From Persicaria tinctoria (lineage: Eukaryota; Streptophyta; Magnoliopsida; Caryophyllales; Polygonaceae): a stretch of DNA of 64,000 nt. The notes under the pieces are model-generated. The model ran no database searches. It saw nothing but the letters and a program-made list of their open reading frames with translations, and had not been told where the DNA came from. Location: assembly GCA_037127255.1 (NCBI GenBank), contig JBANSL010000013.1:60610688-60674687 (forward strand). Reading direction: 5' to 3'. Numbering within the stretch: the first letter of the stretch is position 1; each line of letters starts with the position of its first letter. This document shows, in pieces, positions 36,149-47,124 of this stretch. The translations under genes were made by a program, and so were the position numbers.

Positions 36149-36583
36149 ATGCTTGCAGAAACTTGCCCATCTCATGCAATGCATAGCCTTACGAGTATTT
36201 CACATCTCAACTTAATCAACAAGAAGCATGAGAGTGATATGGTGCACCCATTACAGCCAAAAGTGGATGATCGATATTTAGGCCTCCTTGAGGGTATACA
36301 AAATATTAAAGGTTTATTAAATTCGATCAGCACTGTGGGAGTCATGGCGGAGAACTACTATCTGGGCGACAACCAAATACGGGAAAGGGTAAATTTCTAT
36401 TGTCTTTGCTCTGTTCTTGTTTGGAGTATTTTAAATTTCCCTACAAATGATTTAAGTGATCCCGCCTATACCGCAACATTTGCACAAGCAAGGAGGTATC
36501 ACGTAGCATATGAAGTTGGTTTAGATCTAAGGGATGTAGACTTTGATCAATCATTTCAGGAATGGCTTAGAGGGTTTCCTTAA
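36149..36583 (+). pseudogene. unrecognised retroelement-associated ORF
   Basis: The 144-aa frame (MLAETCPSHAMHSLTSISHL start, EWLRGFP end) spans the part that copy 1 of the duplication has partly lost. I do not recognise a domain. A separate acidic frame, mostly Asp and Glu, follows at 36858-37076. Similar acidic tails occur at 15172-15267 and in the CACTA transposase C-terminus, so this may be the decayed 3' coding end of a transposon gene. Purifying selection is not evident from the sequence alone. Confidence 0.3.
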
Positions 36584-37381
36584 TTCTCTCCAAGCTTAAA
36601 GAAGGTTTCAACTATACTGATCAACCTCTTATATGCCAACCAAAGAAATTCGAAAGTGAATAATTCATAGACGGTATCGTTACATATTTAGGGCATGCAG
36701 TAACCCTTATAGGTTGGTTGGCATGCCAAGGTGATTCGAGGATGAAACAGTTTGAGTATCTCATCTCGTATGGGACAACCTTGGACGTGATGGTGGATAC
36801 TGGGAGTTTCTGATACCTGATCTTTATTTTGTATGCAACACCCACGTAATAGATTGGATGGAGGATGAGGATGAAAAATATGATGTTGTGGGTGATAAGG
36901 AGGATAAAGATGTTGCAGATGAGGATACTTCTCCTAATGATGGGGATGAAGATGCTACTAACGAGGAGGAGGATGTTGATGTCGATGAAGAGGATGCAGT
37001 TGTTGTTGTTGATGAGGAAGATGTTGAAGAGGAGAAGGAGGAGGATGCTAATGAGGATGAAGATGTTGTTGAATAGGCGAAGGAGGAGGATGAAAATGAT
37101 GATGAGGAGGAAAAGAATTATGATGACGATCCAGATTATGATGAAGAGGATGATGAGGATAAAGATGAGGATTAGTAGATAAATTGGACATACTTGCCTT
37201 TATATGATATTGGAGTCACTAACACATATTTTGTTGTTTCAATTTCAACTTATGCAACCACGGAGGAGTACTGAGAGAATGGAATACCCATAAAGGCCAT
37301 CAATTAAGGAGTATCTTGCTAGTTCTTTCAAAACTTATTCTTTCAAGAATTGTCTTATTTTGGATTTTAATTAAGCGGATT

Positions 37382-38047
37382 TGATGCGGGACCATCCAAG
37401 ACACCTTCGGATGATGTCTTTCTAAAAAGGAAGAAGAAGGCTCCACCATGGGAGAAGGTCCAAAGGTGGGAGTTTGACATTTTACACTCGTTCAGACTTT
37501 TGACAGCTTTTCGACGTCTCAGTAAAATGGGTCGTACTGATTCTATATTTATCGAATTGAGGCGTACCATACCTTGTCGGAACGAGGACAAAAAGATCTA
37601 CAACTTTTCTGTTGAAGGTTTTTCCAGATTCGACATGGAACTTGGCCAAAAATCAACATCTTTACAAGCTGTAATGTTTGGAACGAAAATCACCTCCTTA
37701 CATTACTATTTTTAGTATTAATTTTACTTATGTTATTTTAGGAAACTTTAGATGTTATTTTATTAATTTCTCAAGTTATTAGTTTTATTAATTCCTTTAG
37801 ATAAATCGGCCCATCAGCTTATCTAAGGCCTATATATTTCAATTCCCCCTTTGTCATTCAATAGGAACTTAATGAATAGAATTAATCTTCTCAAATTGTG
37901 TGAAACACATTGAGTGCTTGTGATTCAATTAGAGTTGTGCTCATTGATCACGAATTGGTATCTATATCAGTTTGGTTTGCTTTGTGTTCATCAACTTCGC
38001 AAGACTTGGTAATCCTAGTATCCACAAGCCCCCTCCTTGTGCCTCCA
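37382..38047 (+). repeat. 5' LTR, truncated at its 3' side
   Basis: The 666 bp align without net length change to 38904-39569, with about 4% difference. The match stops at GCCTCCAAGTT, after which internal sequence follows instead of the remaining 354 bp seen in the right LTR. Confidence 0.85.
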
Positions 38048-38109
38048 AGTTTGCTTTGTGTTTATATTTTGCTAATCTTGACATAGTTCCGTGTTTGTCT
38101 TTATTTGCA

Positions 38110-39237
38110 ATGTCTAATAACCAGGGCAATGATTGGTACAATACCTTCATGGCGATGTTAGCTAAGGTAAATGAGAATTTAGTGAAAACCAATGAAGAAT
38201 TGGTTAAGTTGGATAAAAGCTTGACGGCACTAGAGCTTAAGCGTTTTGGCTCTAATACGGTGTTCGTACAAGGAGTCCCACCTAGAGATGATGTGCCACC
38301 AATTGAAAGGGAAGAAACTCATCCTATTTCTACTCAACTTAATGTTTCTTCTAGCATAGATGCTTCTTTTATTGCTGAAAATGTAGAGCATGTTGAAAAT
38401 GATTGCATTGAATATGAGCATGATGATTCTTTGATTGATTTAAATGTTCAACCTATGCCTTGTGATGATAATCAAAGAGAAGATTTATGTCATACTAAAT
38501 GTTTAGAAAAAGGCGAAATTTGTAATATGATCATTGATGTTGAGAATAGTGGTAATATTGCTAGCCTTGAATTAATTGAAAATTCAGCCTTGAAAAAGGA
38601 AGAAAACTTGCTAGCATTAGATGGAAACTCAGGGATCAATGACCAAGATAAAGTGCATATTAAGTTAGCACATCATGACATTGATATGAAATCTGAATTG
38701 TGCATTAATCAAGTTTTTTTTCTTGATTTTGTAGATGAAGCTGAGACAAAAACCATTGAAGAGTGGTCAATCCCTACATCAATCAGCCTTGAGAAGGGTT
38801 TCCATGGACATGTGGTATTCGATCCAGGAGCTCATGTGGATGCCTTTGCGGAATCAAATGCGACCTTGGATTCGAGGACGAATCCTTTTCAAGAAAGGGA
38901 GATTGATGCGGGACTATCCAAGACACCTTCGAATGATGTCTTTCTAAAAAGGAATAAGAAGGCTCCACCATGGGAGAAGGTCCAAAGGTGGGAGCTTGGC
39001 GTTTTACACTCGTTCATACTTTTGACAGCTTTTCGACGTCTCAGTAAAATGGGTTGTACCGATTCTATATTTATTGGATTGAGGCGTACCATACCTTGTC
39101 GGAACGAGGACGAAAAGATCTACAACTTATTTTATGAAGGTTTTTCCAGATTCGACATGGAGCTTGGCCAAAAATCAACATCTTTACAAGTTGTACTGTT
39201 TGGAACGAAAATCAGCTCCTTACATTACTATTTTTAG
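38110..39237 (+). CDS. 375-aa ORF of the non-autonomous LTR element, unknown function
   Basis: The start chosen is the ATG at 38110 (MSNNQGNDWYNTFMAMLAKV), just after the internal region begins. The open frame extends upstream into the left LTR to 37972 without a stop. The N-terminus has heptad-like spacing (VNENLVKTNEELVKLDKSL). The middle is acidic and low in recognisable motifs. Near residue 260, GHVVFDPGAHVDAF precedes LDSRTNPFQEREI, and the last 111 residues are encoded within the right LTR. This looks like an internally deleted gag-pol remnant joining an N-terminal gag piece to a C-terminal tail. In the LTR-encoded part most differences from the left LTR copy change amino acids, which argues against constraint. 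Confidence 0.4.
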   Translation: MSNNQGNDWYNTFMAMLAKVNENLVKTNEELVKLDKSLTALELKRFGSNTVFVQGVPPRDDVPPIEREETHPISTQLNVSSSIDASFIAENVEHVENDCIEYEHDDSLIDLNVQPMPCDDNQREDLCHTKCLEKGEICNMIIDVENSGNIASLELIENSALKKEENLLALDGNSGINDQDKVHIKLAHHDIDMKSELCINQVFFLDFVDEAETKTIEEWSIPTSISLEKGFHGHVVFDPGAHVDAFAESNATLDSRTNPFQEREIDAGLSKTPSNDVFLKRNKKAPPWEKVQRWELGVLHSFILLTAFRRLSKMGCTDSIFIGLRRTIPCRNEDEKIYNLFYEGFSRFDMELGQKSTSLQVVLFGTKISSLHYYF

Positions 39238-39923
39238 TATTAATTTTACTTAAGTTATTTTAGGAAACTTTAGATGTTATTTTATTAATTTCTCAAGTTA
39301 TTAGTTTTATTAATTCCTTTAGATAAATCGGTCCATCAGCTTATCTAAGGCCTATATATTTCAATTCCCCCTTTGTCATTCAATAGGAACTTAATGAATA
39401 GAATTAGCCTTCTCAAATTGTGTGAAACACATTAAGTGCTTGTGATTCAATTAGATTTGTGCTCATTGATCACGAATTGGTATCTATATCAGTTTGGTTT
39501 GCTTTGTGTTCATCAACTTCGCAAGACTTGGTGATCCTAGTATCCACAAGCCCCCTCCTTGTGCCTCCAAGTTGTCCGCTTGGTTGTGTAGGGTTGTAGA
39601 GACGGGTTATATAGTCATTGGTATTGGTTCCTACCCTCTTAGGAGGTCTGGGGTCTTTATCTTGTTCTATATAGATCGACTCAGTCCTTATCGGTCGTGT
39701 CTTTATTGCAATTTCGAGTCTTTCTTTCAATTCTTGCATCGAGTCTTTATTTCTTGTTTTAGTCGATATCGAGTCTGCATATTGCTTCCGTTCTTGCTGC
39801 GTTCTTGCCTTGTTCTTGTCGACGCCGAGGAGTTCTTTAACTTTCTTGGTCGAGATTCTTGAGTTTCTTTAGTTTCTTGCTTGTTGTCGAAGATCGGGCC
39901 ATCTCACGGCTAACCCCGTATCA
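38904..39923 (+). repeat. 3' LTR, complete
   Basis: It starts TGATGCGGG and ends CCCCGTATCA. TATATATT at 39353-39360 is a candidate TATA box. The distal part (39665-39880) contains CGAGTCTTT repeats and one GTCGATATCGAG, the same palindrome found in the clusters at 5071-5346 and 13258-13415. Confidence 0.8.
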
Positions 39924-40945
39924 GAATTTTTAATAAGTTAAATGTTGTTTTCTGTATGGCCTCTTTTGTTATGGGCACTGAGATCGACATAGTGTCTTAA
40001 TTGTTAAACTTTTAAAGATGCGAGTTACTAATGATATGGAGGACGATGATGATGTGGATAAGTAGGTAAATTGGAGATACTTGCCTTTATATGATATTAA
40101 AGATGATATTTCTTTAAGAGAGGTTTGGAGTCACTAACGCATATTTTTTTTATTTCATTTTTAGCTTATGCAGTCGTGGAGGAGAACTGAGATAATGGAA
40201 GACAGATAATGGCCATCAATTAAGGAGTAGCTAGCTAGTTCATTCAAAATTTATTATTTCAAGTTCTCTTATTTTGGATTTTAAGTGGTTTTTATATTAA
40301 GTTCAATGTTGTTTTAGGTATGACCTCCTTTGTGATTGGCACTGAGATAGCGTGTCTTATTTGTTAGATTTTTAATCATGCGAGATACTTATGAGGATTG
40401 ATGATGATGATGCTGATGATTAGTTGATAAATTAGAGATACTTGCCTTTATATGAGATGAAGATGATTTTACTTTAAGAGATCTTTGGAGTCCTTAACAC
40501 ATATTTTGTTGTTTTAATTTCAGCATATGCAATCATGGAGGATGACTCATAAAGGCCATTAATTAAGGAAGGAGTAGCTAGCTAGTTCATTGAAAATCTG
40601 TTCTTTCAAGTTGCCTTATTTTGGATTTTTGTGTTTTTTTACCAAGTTAAATGTTGTTTTTTGTATGACATCCTTTATGATGGGCTCTGAGATAGCGTGT
40701 CTTAATTGTTAGACTTTTAAGGATGCGAGATACTTATGATGAGGAGGACGATGATGATGAGGATTAGTAGGTGAATTGGAGATACTTGCCTTTATATGAT
40801 ATTGAAGATGATATTACTTACAAAAGCTTTGGAGCCACTAACACATATTTTGTTGTTTCAATTTCAGTTTATGTAATCATGGAGGAAGATTGAGAGAATG
40901 GATGACCCATAAAGGCCATCAGTTAAGGAGTAGCTAGCTAGTGGC

Positions 40946-43540
40946 CTCGTCGTCGTCCTCCTCAATTCAGGGCATTTGAGACTGCTCCCAACATAGATGC
41001 TCCATCGTGGTGGTTAGGTCTCGGATTCCATGGCCCCGCTCCGGCTTGATCCACTTACACTCTTTCTGCCCCTTCGAAACATGATGGATTCACGAGTAAG
41101 TTGAAACTCGAGACTAGGGAGTGGTGGAATTAGGGAGAGATGAACGAGAAATGAGATAGTGATTAGCAACAAATGAGATAGAGAGATTAGTGAGTGATTA
41201 GAGAGAGATTAGTAAGTGAGTAGATAAGGGATGATGATAGATGAGTGAGACAAAAAAAATGATCGTTATGGACCCGTCCGGTCAGACCCAGCTTTTTGTT
41301 TTTTTATTGATTTTATTTCCCAATTGTTGATGATTTCCATGATGTATAAATTTCATTTTATATAGGTTAGGTAAAAATGTAACATTATTATAGAAAAATG
41401 ATTAGTAATTATGCAAACAAATGGTATTTTCTATAATTAGGTAAAAGTATTAAAGAAAAATAAAGAAAATGTTATTTTCTATAGACTATAGACTATAGTT
41501 AGGTAAAATTATTAAAGAAAAATAATTAATTACGAAAAACAAGATAATTTTATTATTCATCGTCGTAATAACTTACGTGGAAATGCTACAAAAGAATAAC
41601 ATGACTTTGAAAACGAAAACAACTATGCAGTACATACATCAAGACATCAAGTTGACAATGATAACAACAAAGTACAAACGATGAAACACAATTTCATGAG
41701 CGACTTGCTCCGCCTTCTGCTCTCGGCCACTTTTCAGGATACTTCTTCTCAATATGCTTCTTGAGAGTGTCATATCCCGAATTTTCCCTTATTGTAAAAC
41801 CATGTGAACAATAACGAACAACAATCCTATTAAAATCATTATCGGGAATTAACAAAGGTAAATGTCGTGGTTCACCTCACCAAAGTAAATCTCAAACCTA
41901 CAAACTTAGTATAGCTTGAAAGGAAAAGGATGAGATTTTTGCAAAAGAAAATAAAAGAAAATGATATAAACAAAAGGAAGTAATATGGATAGAAGAGAGG
42001 TGTTTCCACCCACAAGTTCTCGACTTTGGTTGGCGTTATTGGTCATCGAATCCAATTAAATTTGTTTCCTACGAATTCCCCACATCTTAGTTTGAATAGG
42101 TTAAAGCACAACGAGTATAATTAACCACATACACCCCTATGCAATCAAAACATGGTTGAGTTTTAACATAAAGATACACAAAGTTCTAAGAATCCAGGCA
42201 CATGAATAAGGTACACTTATTTCAATGCTTAAGACACATGTCAAACTTAAACTCGTAATCAACAATTCTAATTAAGGATGCTACTATGGATTTTACGCAA
42301 ATTCAATAGAATAAAACCCTAGCAAGATACTTTCATGGTAGCTAATTATAATAATACCAGTGATAAAAAAAAAACAAGGAAGTTGAAGGAAATTAAAGTG
42401 AGGAAAAATACTAACTTTATTAGAAACTCACAAAACACCAACTAAGCCTCGAAAGTGCAGGCGAAAGCAATGGAAAATTATTCAAGCATGACTTATCTAA
42501 TTTCCTTCTCTTGGATGAATGCTCTAAATACTAAATTGAAAGCTGAAATATGAATGTGTGTTAATGTGTATATGTGTGTCTCATTCGGCCAGCCCTAGAG
42601 GCCTTTATATAAGCTTCACAAACCCTAATTTGACCACCATAAGATAGAATGCAATCTGCTAAAAGATATAATTATTCCATAAATAAATCCTAAAATAATC
42701 CTAAAGAGATAAATGCTCAAATATAATAATAAGAGCTGAATAGGAGTGGATAATGTCGGCCTTGGATGGATAAAGACGACCCTAAAGGATATGATTTTGT
42801 TGCTTGAGGATAAAGGAAGAATCGGCACTGAAATCCTAGGATTAGCACCCACTGATCCACCAATGGCGTCTACCACTCTCGGCGTCCGTAGGTCCATTCG
42901 CAGCCGCGACTCAAGCACTCGCCACAGCGACAGCTCCGACAAACTGAACTTGTAATGCACTTTTCCGAGTTCCCGTTCGTCCAATTGACGCGTATGAACA
43001 TGTGTTGAAAAGCTCTTTTCGAGGACTACAACTCTCATGAAGACACGAAGTGTTTGAAACCTAAGAGAGGAGGTTTCTCCATTTTCTTTGTTTTGGCTCG
43101 TTCCTTAGCTTCCCGATTCAACTTCTAACTCTTTCTTGGCTTGTCCTTTCTATTTGAGACTTTTCATTAGCTCTTCCAAGTCTCTTCTTATCCTTTTTAG
43201 CCCCAATCCCGGACTACAAAACTGCATAAAATCGATAAAATAGGGTAGTTTCCGAACATCACCACTAAAAGTGCATAATGCGAAAAAATCAACTATAAAA
43301 CATGACTGTGTAACCATGAAATACACCTAAAACTAGTCTAGATACTATAATGCCTACTAAAATATGCATTATCAAGAATTCTTTCTTCATGTTGGAAGTG
43401 CGTCTCGAATAAGGAATCACGAACGTTTGCTGTTGATGTTTCTTCATTTCGATTTTCCATTGAATGTTTGAAGAGATGTAAAAGTGGGAGGATATTAAAA
43501 CTTATTTGATTGGAGATGTGTGTAACGAAAAAATTAAGTG
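40946..43540. other. non-coding DNA with repeat remnants
   Basis: No gene is supported except the small fragment listed separately at 41694-41821. AT-rich short repeats (ATTAAAGAAAAATAA-like) lie at 41400-41530. The stretch 43060-43340 (GCATAAAATCGATAAAATAG, ACTAAAAGTGCATAATGC) looks like the non-coding interior of a retroelement but carries no diagnostic domain. Confidence 0.45.
41694..41821 (-). pseudogene. short zinc-finger-like transposase or gene fragment
   Basis: One minus-strand frame reads RYCSHGFTIRENSGYDTLKK followed by HIEKKYPEKWPRAEGG and a stop. The Cys...His-His spacing and the LKKHIEKKYPEKW tail recall the BED-type finger at the start of hAT transposases, but the usual CXXC pair is not complete. 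It could equally be a host-gene fragment. Confidence 0.25.
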
Positions 43541-43544
43541 CTTG

Positions 43545-44926
43545 GGTCACTCTGATTAAATAGAAATACTTACGCACTGCTAACATACTTGAATACAAGA
43601 AAATAGGTGACTCCTTTTGGCAATGGGTCAAACTGACAAGTCTCATAGATAAATTTAAGTCGGGGCTTATTTGGTCAGTTGGAAATGGGAACTCTATAAA
43701 ATTCTGGACAGATAATTGGATTACAACCTCTTCTCTGCAGTCCAGAGAAGATTGCCCCCAAATTGGTAACAAGGAAGAAACTCTGAGTGACTACATTATG
43801 GGGGTAGATGGTGGATGGAGAAACTAACCAATGTGTTACCTATTAACATAGTCATAGAAATTTTGGACATTCCTCTTCCCGCCTCTCCTTTTGAGGATCA
43901 TCTATATTGGTGGTCTGACAGAGCGGGCTGGTTCACCACTTCGAGTGCATACAAACTAATCACATCTCAATCCTCTTTGAATTTATAGATAATAACGTTT
44001 GGATATGGAATTTGGACATTCCGCCCAAGGTCAAAAATTTCACGTGGAAGGTTTGCCAAGATGGTCTCCCAACTGCCTCTAGGCTGGCTTCTCGTGGGGC
44101 CTCTGTTCCTTCCACTTGTAGCCTGTGCAACTGTGCAGCCGAAGATGATGTTCACCTTCTATTAGAATGACATTATGTGCGTTCTTTACTTCCATTTCCT
44201 TCACGCATAAACTCAACAATATCCAGCATGGTAAATCATTCTCGAGATATAAAACCTATCATTTCTTTTATCAGGAATAACCTTAATTTAGTGGCCAAGG
44301 TGGATCTTGTCTTTGTTTGGTAGAGTATTTGATTCATTCGGAACCAACTCGTGTTTAGGCAGGTCCCCCTCTCGCTTAGAGATACTACGTTACGTATTAT
44401 TAAAACACATAAGAAGAATTGGAGCAAAACAGCTCAGATAGAGCATAGTTTAGATGAGGACTTCCTCTTACACACTCAAAGCTCTAATCATCCAAAGAAG
44501 AAAAATAAGTTTAGTAAGATTACGTGGCGTAAACCCCAATGGGGAACTCTCAAACTGAATTTTGATGGATCCACGAGAACAAACAACGACAGCTCGGCGG
44601 GAGCTACGAGAGTGGGAAGGACGCCTAGTACGCATATGTTATCAAAAAATAGGTAAACAAAGCCCTTTGAAAGCGGAAGCTCTTGCTCTAAAACTGGGAA
44701 TACAACACGCTATTCAACTTCGTATCGACAAAATCCATATTGAAGGAGATTCTAGTATAATCATAAACTATCTGAACCAAAAATCTAAATGCCCTTGGGA
44801 AATTGAACTGATCTTAATATATGTTAAACTTCTTCTATCGACTTTGAAAGAAGTTTCCTTCTTTCATGTGCCCCGTTTAGGTAACAGAGTGGCTGATAAG
44901 GTTGCACACATTTGTCATTCTGCCTA
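43545..44926 (+). pseudogene. LINE (L1-type) 3' remnant: zf-RVT and RNase H
   Basis: Translated pieces in several frames match the tail of plant L1 elements: IWSVGNGNSIKFWTDNWI, then IPPKVKNFTWKVCQDGLPTA with CSLCNCAAEDDVHLLLE (zf-RVT cysteines and His), then an RNase H/RVT_3 block starting PQWGTLKLNFDGS and continuing SPLKAEALALKLGI, KIHIEGDSSIIINYL and FFHVPRLGNRVADKVAH. Stops and a frameshift near 44600 separate them. The RT and endonuclease domains are absent, so this is a 5'-truncated, decayed copy. No poly(A) tail is evident after 44926. Confidence 0.85.
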
Positions 44927-45905
44927 GGGTGTCGATATTCTCAACGATTTTGGTTTTTTAGACCTCATCCGAAAGGATGCTGTCGAGTAGGGCTCGCTCG
45001 CCCGAATTCTTTCCTAAAAAATAGAGAGGTGATTGAAGAGATGCAACACTCCAACGACCTGATTTGACGACACACACACATATAGGCCGACCGGCGAGTC
45101 AGTAGGTTTAAAATCCCTCAACCCTAACCTGAACCCGTGTAAACCTGCCTACCCGTGAACCCGCTGGGTCGTTGATCCGTGACCCGTATTGTTGCTTCAT
45201 TCTCCATCCTCAATCCGAAAATCTTTTGAGCAGCCTGACACTTGGGAAAATTCCTACAACATAAAATATTTGCTTTCATGTTATTGAACATCCAACAGAA
45301 GGGCACACTATACCAGTATACCAATGGGCTTCGTTGGATGGCACATACTTTCAACCTATCATTCCTTATATATTTTACAATAACCAAAAAACTTCTTTAA
45401 ACTATATAACTGAAATTTTGGACTAAAAACCTACTCCGTATCATTTTTTTAGGTGGGTTAATTGTATACCGAAATAAATGAAGAAAATGATTAGGTTAAT
45501 TGTCCAAACAAAACAAGAGCTTGTGTTGTCTAGTATGAATTGTAATTCCAACAGAAGGGCGGAATCTAATGAGAGTCACAGACAAATACAATTCCACACA
45601 AATACTTAACCAGCTTTTGACTTCTTCAAAGCACACCCCTGTCTTCAACACCATTTAAATGAATCATAACTAGGCAATAATTAAAAAAAAATGCTAATGT
45701 TTATATATATATATATATATATAAAGAAAGCACACTTTGGAGTATACTAGATGTTAACAGAGAGCACTGAATCCAAACCAAACAGTTTGGGACATCTCAA
45801 AATCCAAAAGTAAGAAAGGCCCTATACCAGCAGCACAACATCATCAGAATTCACAATGCTGATAGATTTTGATCCATCACCACAGTTAATTGAGTAGATA
45901 AAATC
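44927..45905. other. intergenic DNA and DUF3615 gene 3' region
   Basis: No gene is seen. An (AT)n microsatellite of about 11 units lies at 45702-45723. The stretch directly left of 45906 is the likely 3' UTR of the minus-strand gene. Confidence 0.5.
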
Positions 45906-47124
45906 CTAATGCTCAACACCATAAGACCATTTCATGTTGGGAGGATGTTCGACGCAACCTGGATGCCTGTCACAACTCTCGCAGCCACTGGGTAGTGCCT
46001 CTGCATGATGAAATTCATTCAATACAAAATAAGAAATGCATCCTGGACACAATATGGTGATATGCATAGAGAACGAGAAAAAAGAGCAGAGCAGGTACCT
46101 GATTTGGAATCAATGGGCTCATCTAAGATGCAGTAGAAACTGCAAATGTGATATCTTCTTACTTCTCCTCCCCGACATACCTTTGGTTCGGTCTTCATTT
46201 CCGCAAAAAACAGCTTATCATCACATAGACTCCCATTTTTCGGCCTAGCAACAAAGTTGCTGTGAAAGATAGACTCACGGATGAACTGAATACACTGTAG
46301 CTCCTTCACAAGCTCGTATTCAGGTTCCTGATGCCAAAAATGCAGAGCTCGACATTTGGAGAAGCTGATTTAGGATCAAACAAATAATAATAATATCAAT
46401 GTAAACTAACCCCTTGAGCTCGACATTTCTTATTGAGACTTGATAGAGCAACGTTTGCACATCTAATGGACGTCCACTGACCAGAGCAACTACTAGATGT
46501 TAGTAGCAGGAGACGAGGTGCGCGACCATCTAAGTTAACACGTCGTAAGGGCGGCGCTGGATGAAGGCAGTCACTATCATATGCTGATCGGATAGGACGC
46601 ACAACACTTCCTTGGTGGGACTTAAGCGGACGAAGTACCCTTCTGCCAACATTATGCATTAAAGAGGGCAATGTGTTGCCGTTGTTGTTGTTGTCACAAG
46701 AGAGAGAATCAGAAGTTCACCACAGAGTTGATTTGATTCAATCCCACAAAACCAACCGAAAACATCAAATCAGGTTAGGGTTATCGCTGTTTTTCGTGTA
46801 ATGGTCATAGGCATGCCAGATTCGGTGCCAAATTGGGATTGGGAAAGAAACGCAAATCAAAATTTAGGGATTTAGGGTTTTTAGATCCAGGAACGACTAA
46901 GAACCTCAACACGTAACACCACCCCGAAATCGATCGTATACAACAAATTCAAACAAGCGAGTACAAAATAGGAAGCATAAACGGGAGGAAGAGAAGAAAG
47001 AGACTGTGAAAGGGCAATAAATAAGTAAGAAGAAAACCTACACAGGATCTTCAATAGTCCGATACCGGAGGACCCGCTTTGACGGCGAACGAGCGTCCCC
47101 TTCTCCATCGTCGAGTGAAGACAT
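45906..47124 (-). CDS. DUF3615 domain protein, 4 coding exons
   Basis: Exons in transcript order: 47042-47124, 46411-46642, 46099-46327, 45906-46000. All introns are GT-AG with matching phases, giving 212 aa starting MSSLDDGEGDARSPSKRVLR and ending KWSYGVEH. The domain (about residues 90-205) shows the family pattern: CANVALSSLNKK, EYELVKELQ, HSNFVARP, DKLFFAEMK, HICSFYCILDEP and a Cys-rich end GCESCDRHPGCVEHPPN. The function of DUF3615 proteins is not established. An alternative short intron inside exon 3 (GT near 46187, AG near 46123) is rejected because reading through preserves the domain and the phase into the last exon. The gene is divergent from the bHLH gene, with 1.3 kb between start codons. 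Confidence 0.85.

Larger units (their letters stand above)
34187..36850 (+). repeat. tandem duplication of a ~1.27-kb retroelement-derived block
   Basis: Copy 1 (from about 34187) and copy 2 (from about 35473) share, in order: an AACCCACCATTAATGAAAAA-type start, an LTR-like unit with primer site, GGAAGCA-rich DNA, TTAAAGGTTTATTCAATTCG-type DNA, and a GATGAGGA-rich acidic stretch. The offset is about 1,270-1,280 bp. Copy 2 keeps about 370 bp (36412-36780) that copy 1 lacks, so copy 1 is the deleted one. Confidence 0.75.
37382..39923 (+). mobile_element. short non-autonomous LTR retroelement with chimeric ORF
   Basis: The termini TGATGCGGG and CCCCGTATCA are inverted (TGATgCGGG/CCCGtATCA), and flanks GGATT (37377-37381) and GAATT (39924-39928) fit a 5-bp target duplication with one change. 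The right LTR is complete (38904-39923, 1,020 bp). The left repeat matches only its first 666 bp (37382-38047), so the 3' end of the 5' LTR and the primer site are missing. AAGAAAGGGAGAT before the right LTR is a good polypurine tract. No protease, RT or integrase is present. About 27 differences over 666 bp suggest an older insertion than the copia element. Confidence 0.8.
37140..40945. repeat. tandem array of ~345-360-bp units, interrupted by an LTR element
   Basis: The word TACTTGCCTTTATATGA recurs near 37190, 40080, 40440 and 40784. Other fixed words in each unit are CACATATTTTGTTGTTT, GGCCATCAATTAAGGAG, TTATTTTGGATTTT and GATGATGATGA-type runs. Subtracting the 2,547-bp LTR insertion and its target copy makes the first interval about 344 bp, matching the others (360 and 344). 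The array therefore predates the LTR insertion. Confidence 0.8.

Noticed and set aside
36858..37182. Acidic and Met/Arg-rich overlapping frames
   Set aside because: Both are translations of a GATGAGGAGGATGAAGAT-type repeat; at most the acidic frame is a transposon-gene tail.
38048..38903. A processed intron within the LTR element (explaining the missing 354 bp of the 5' LTR)
   Set aside because: The junction CTCCAAGTT does not give a clean donor-acceptor pair, and a simple deletion at short shared sequence explains it.
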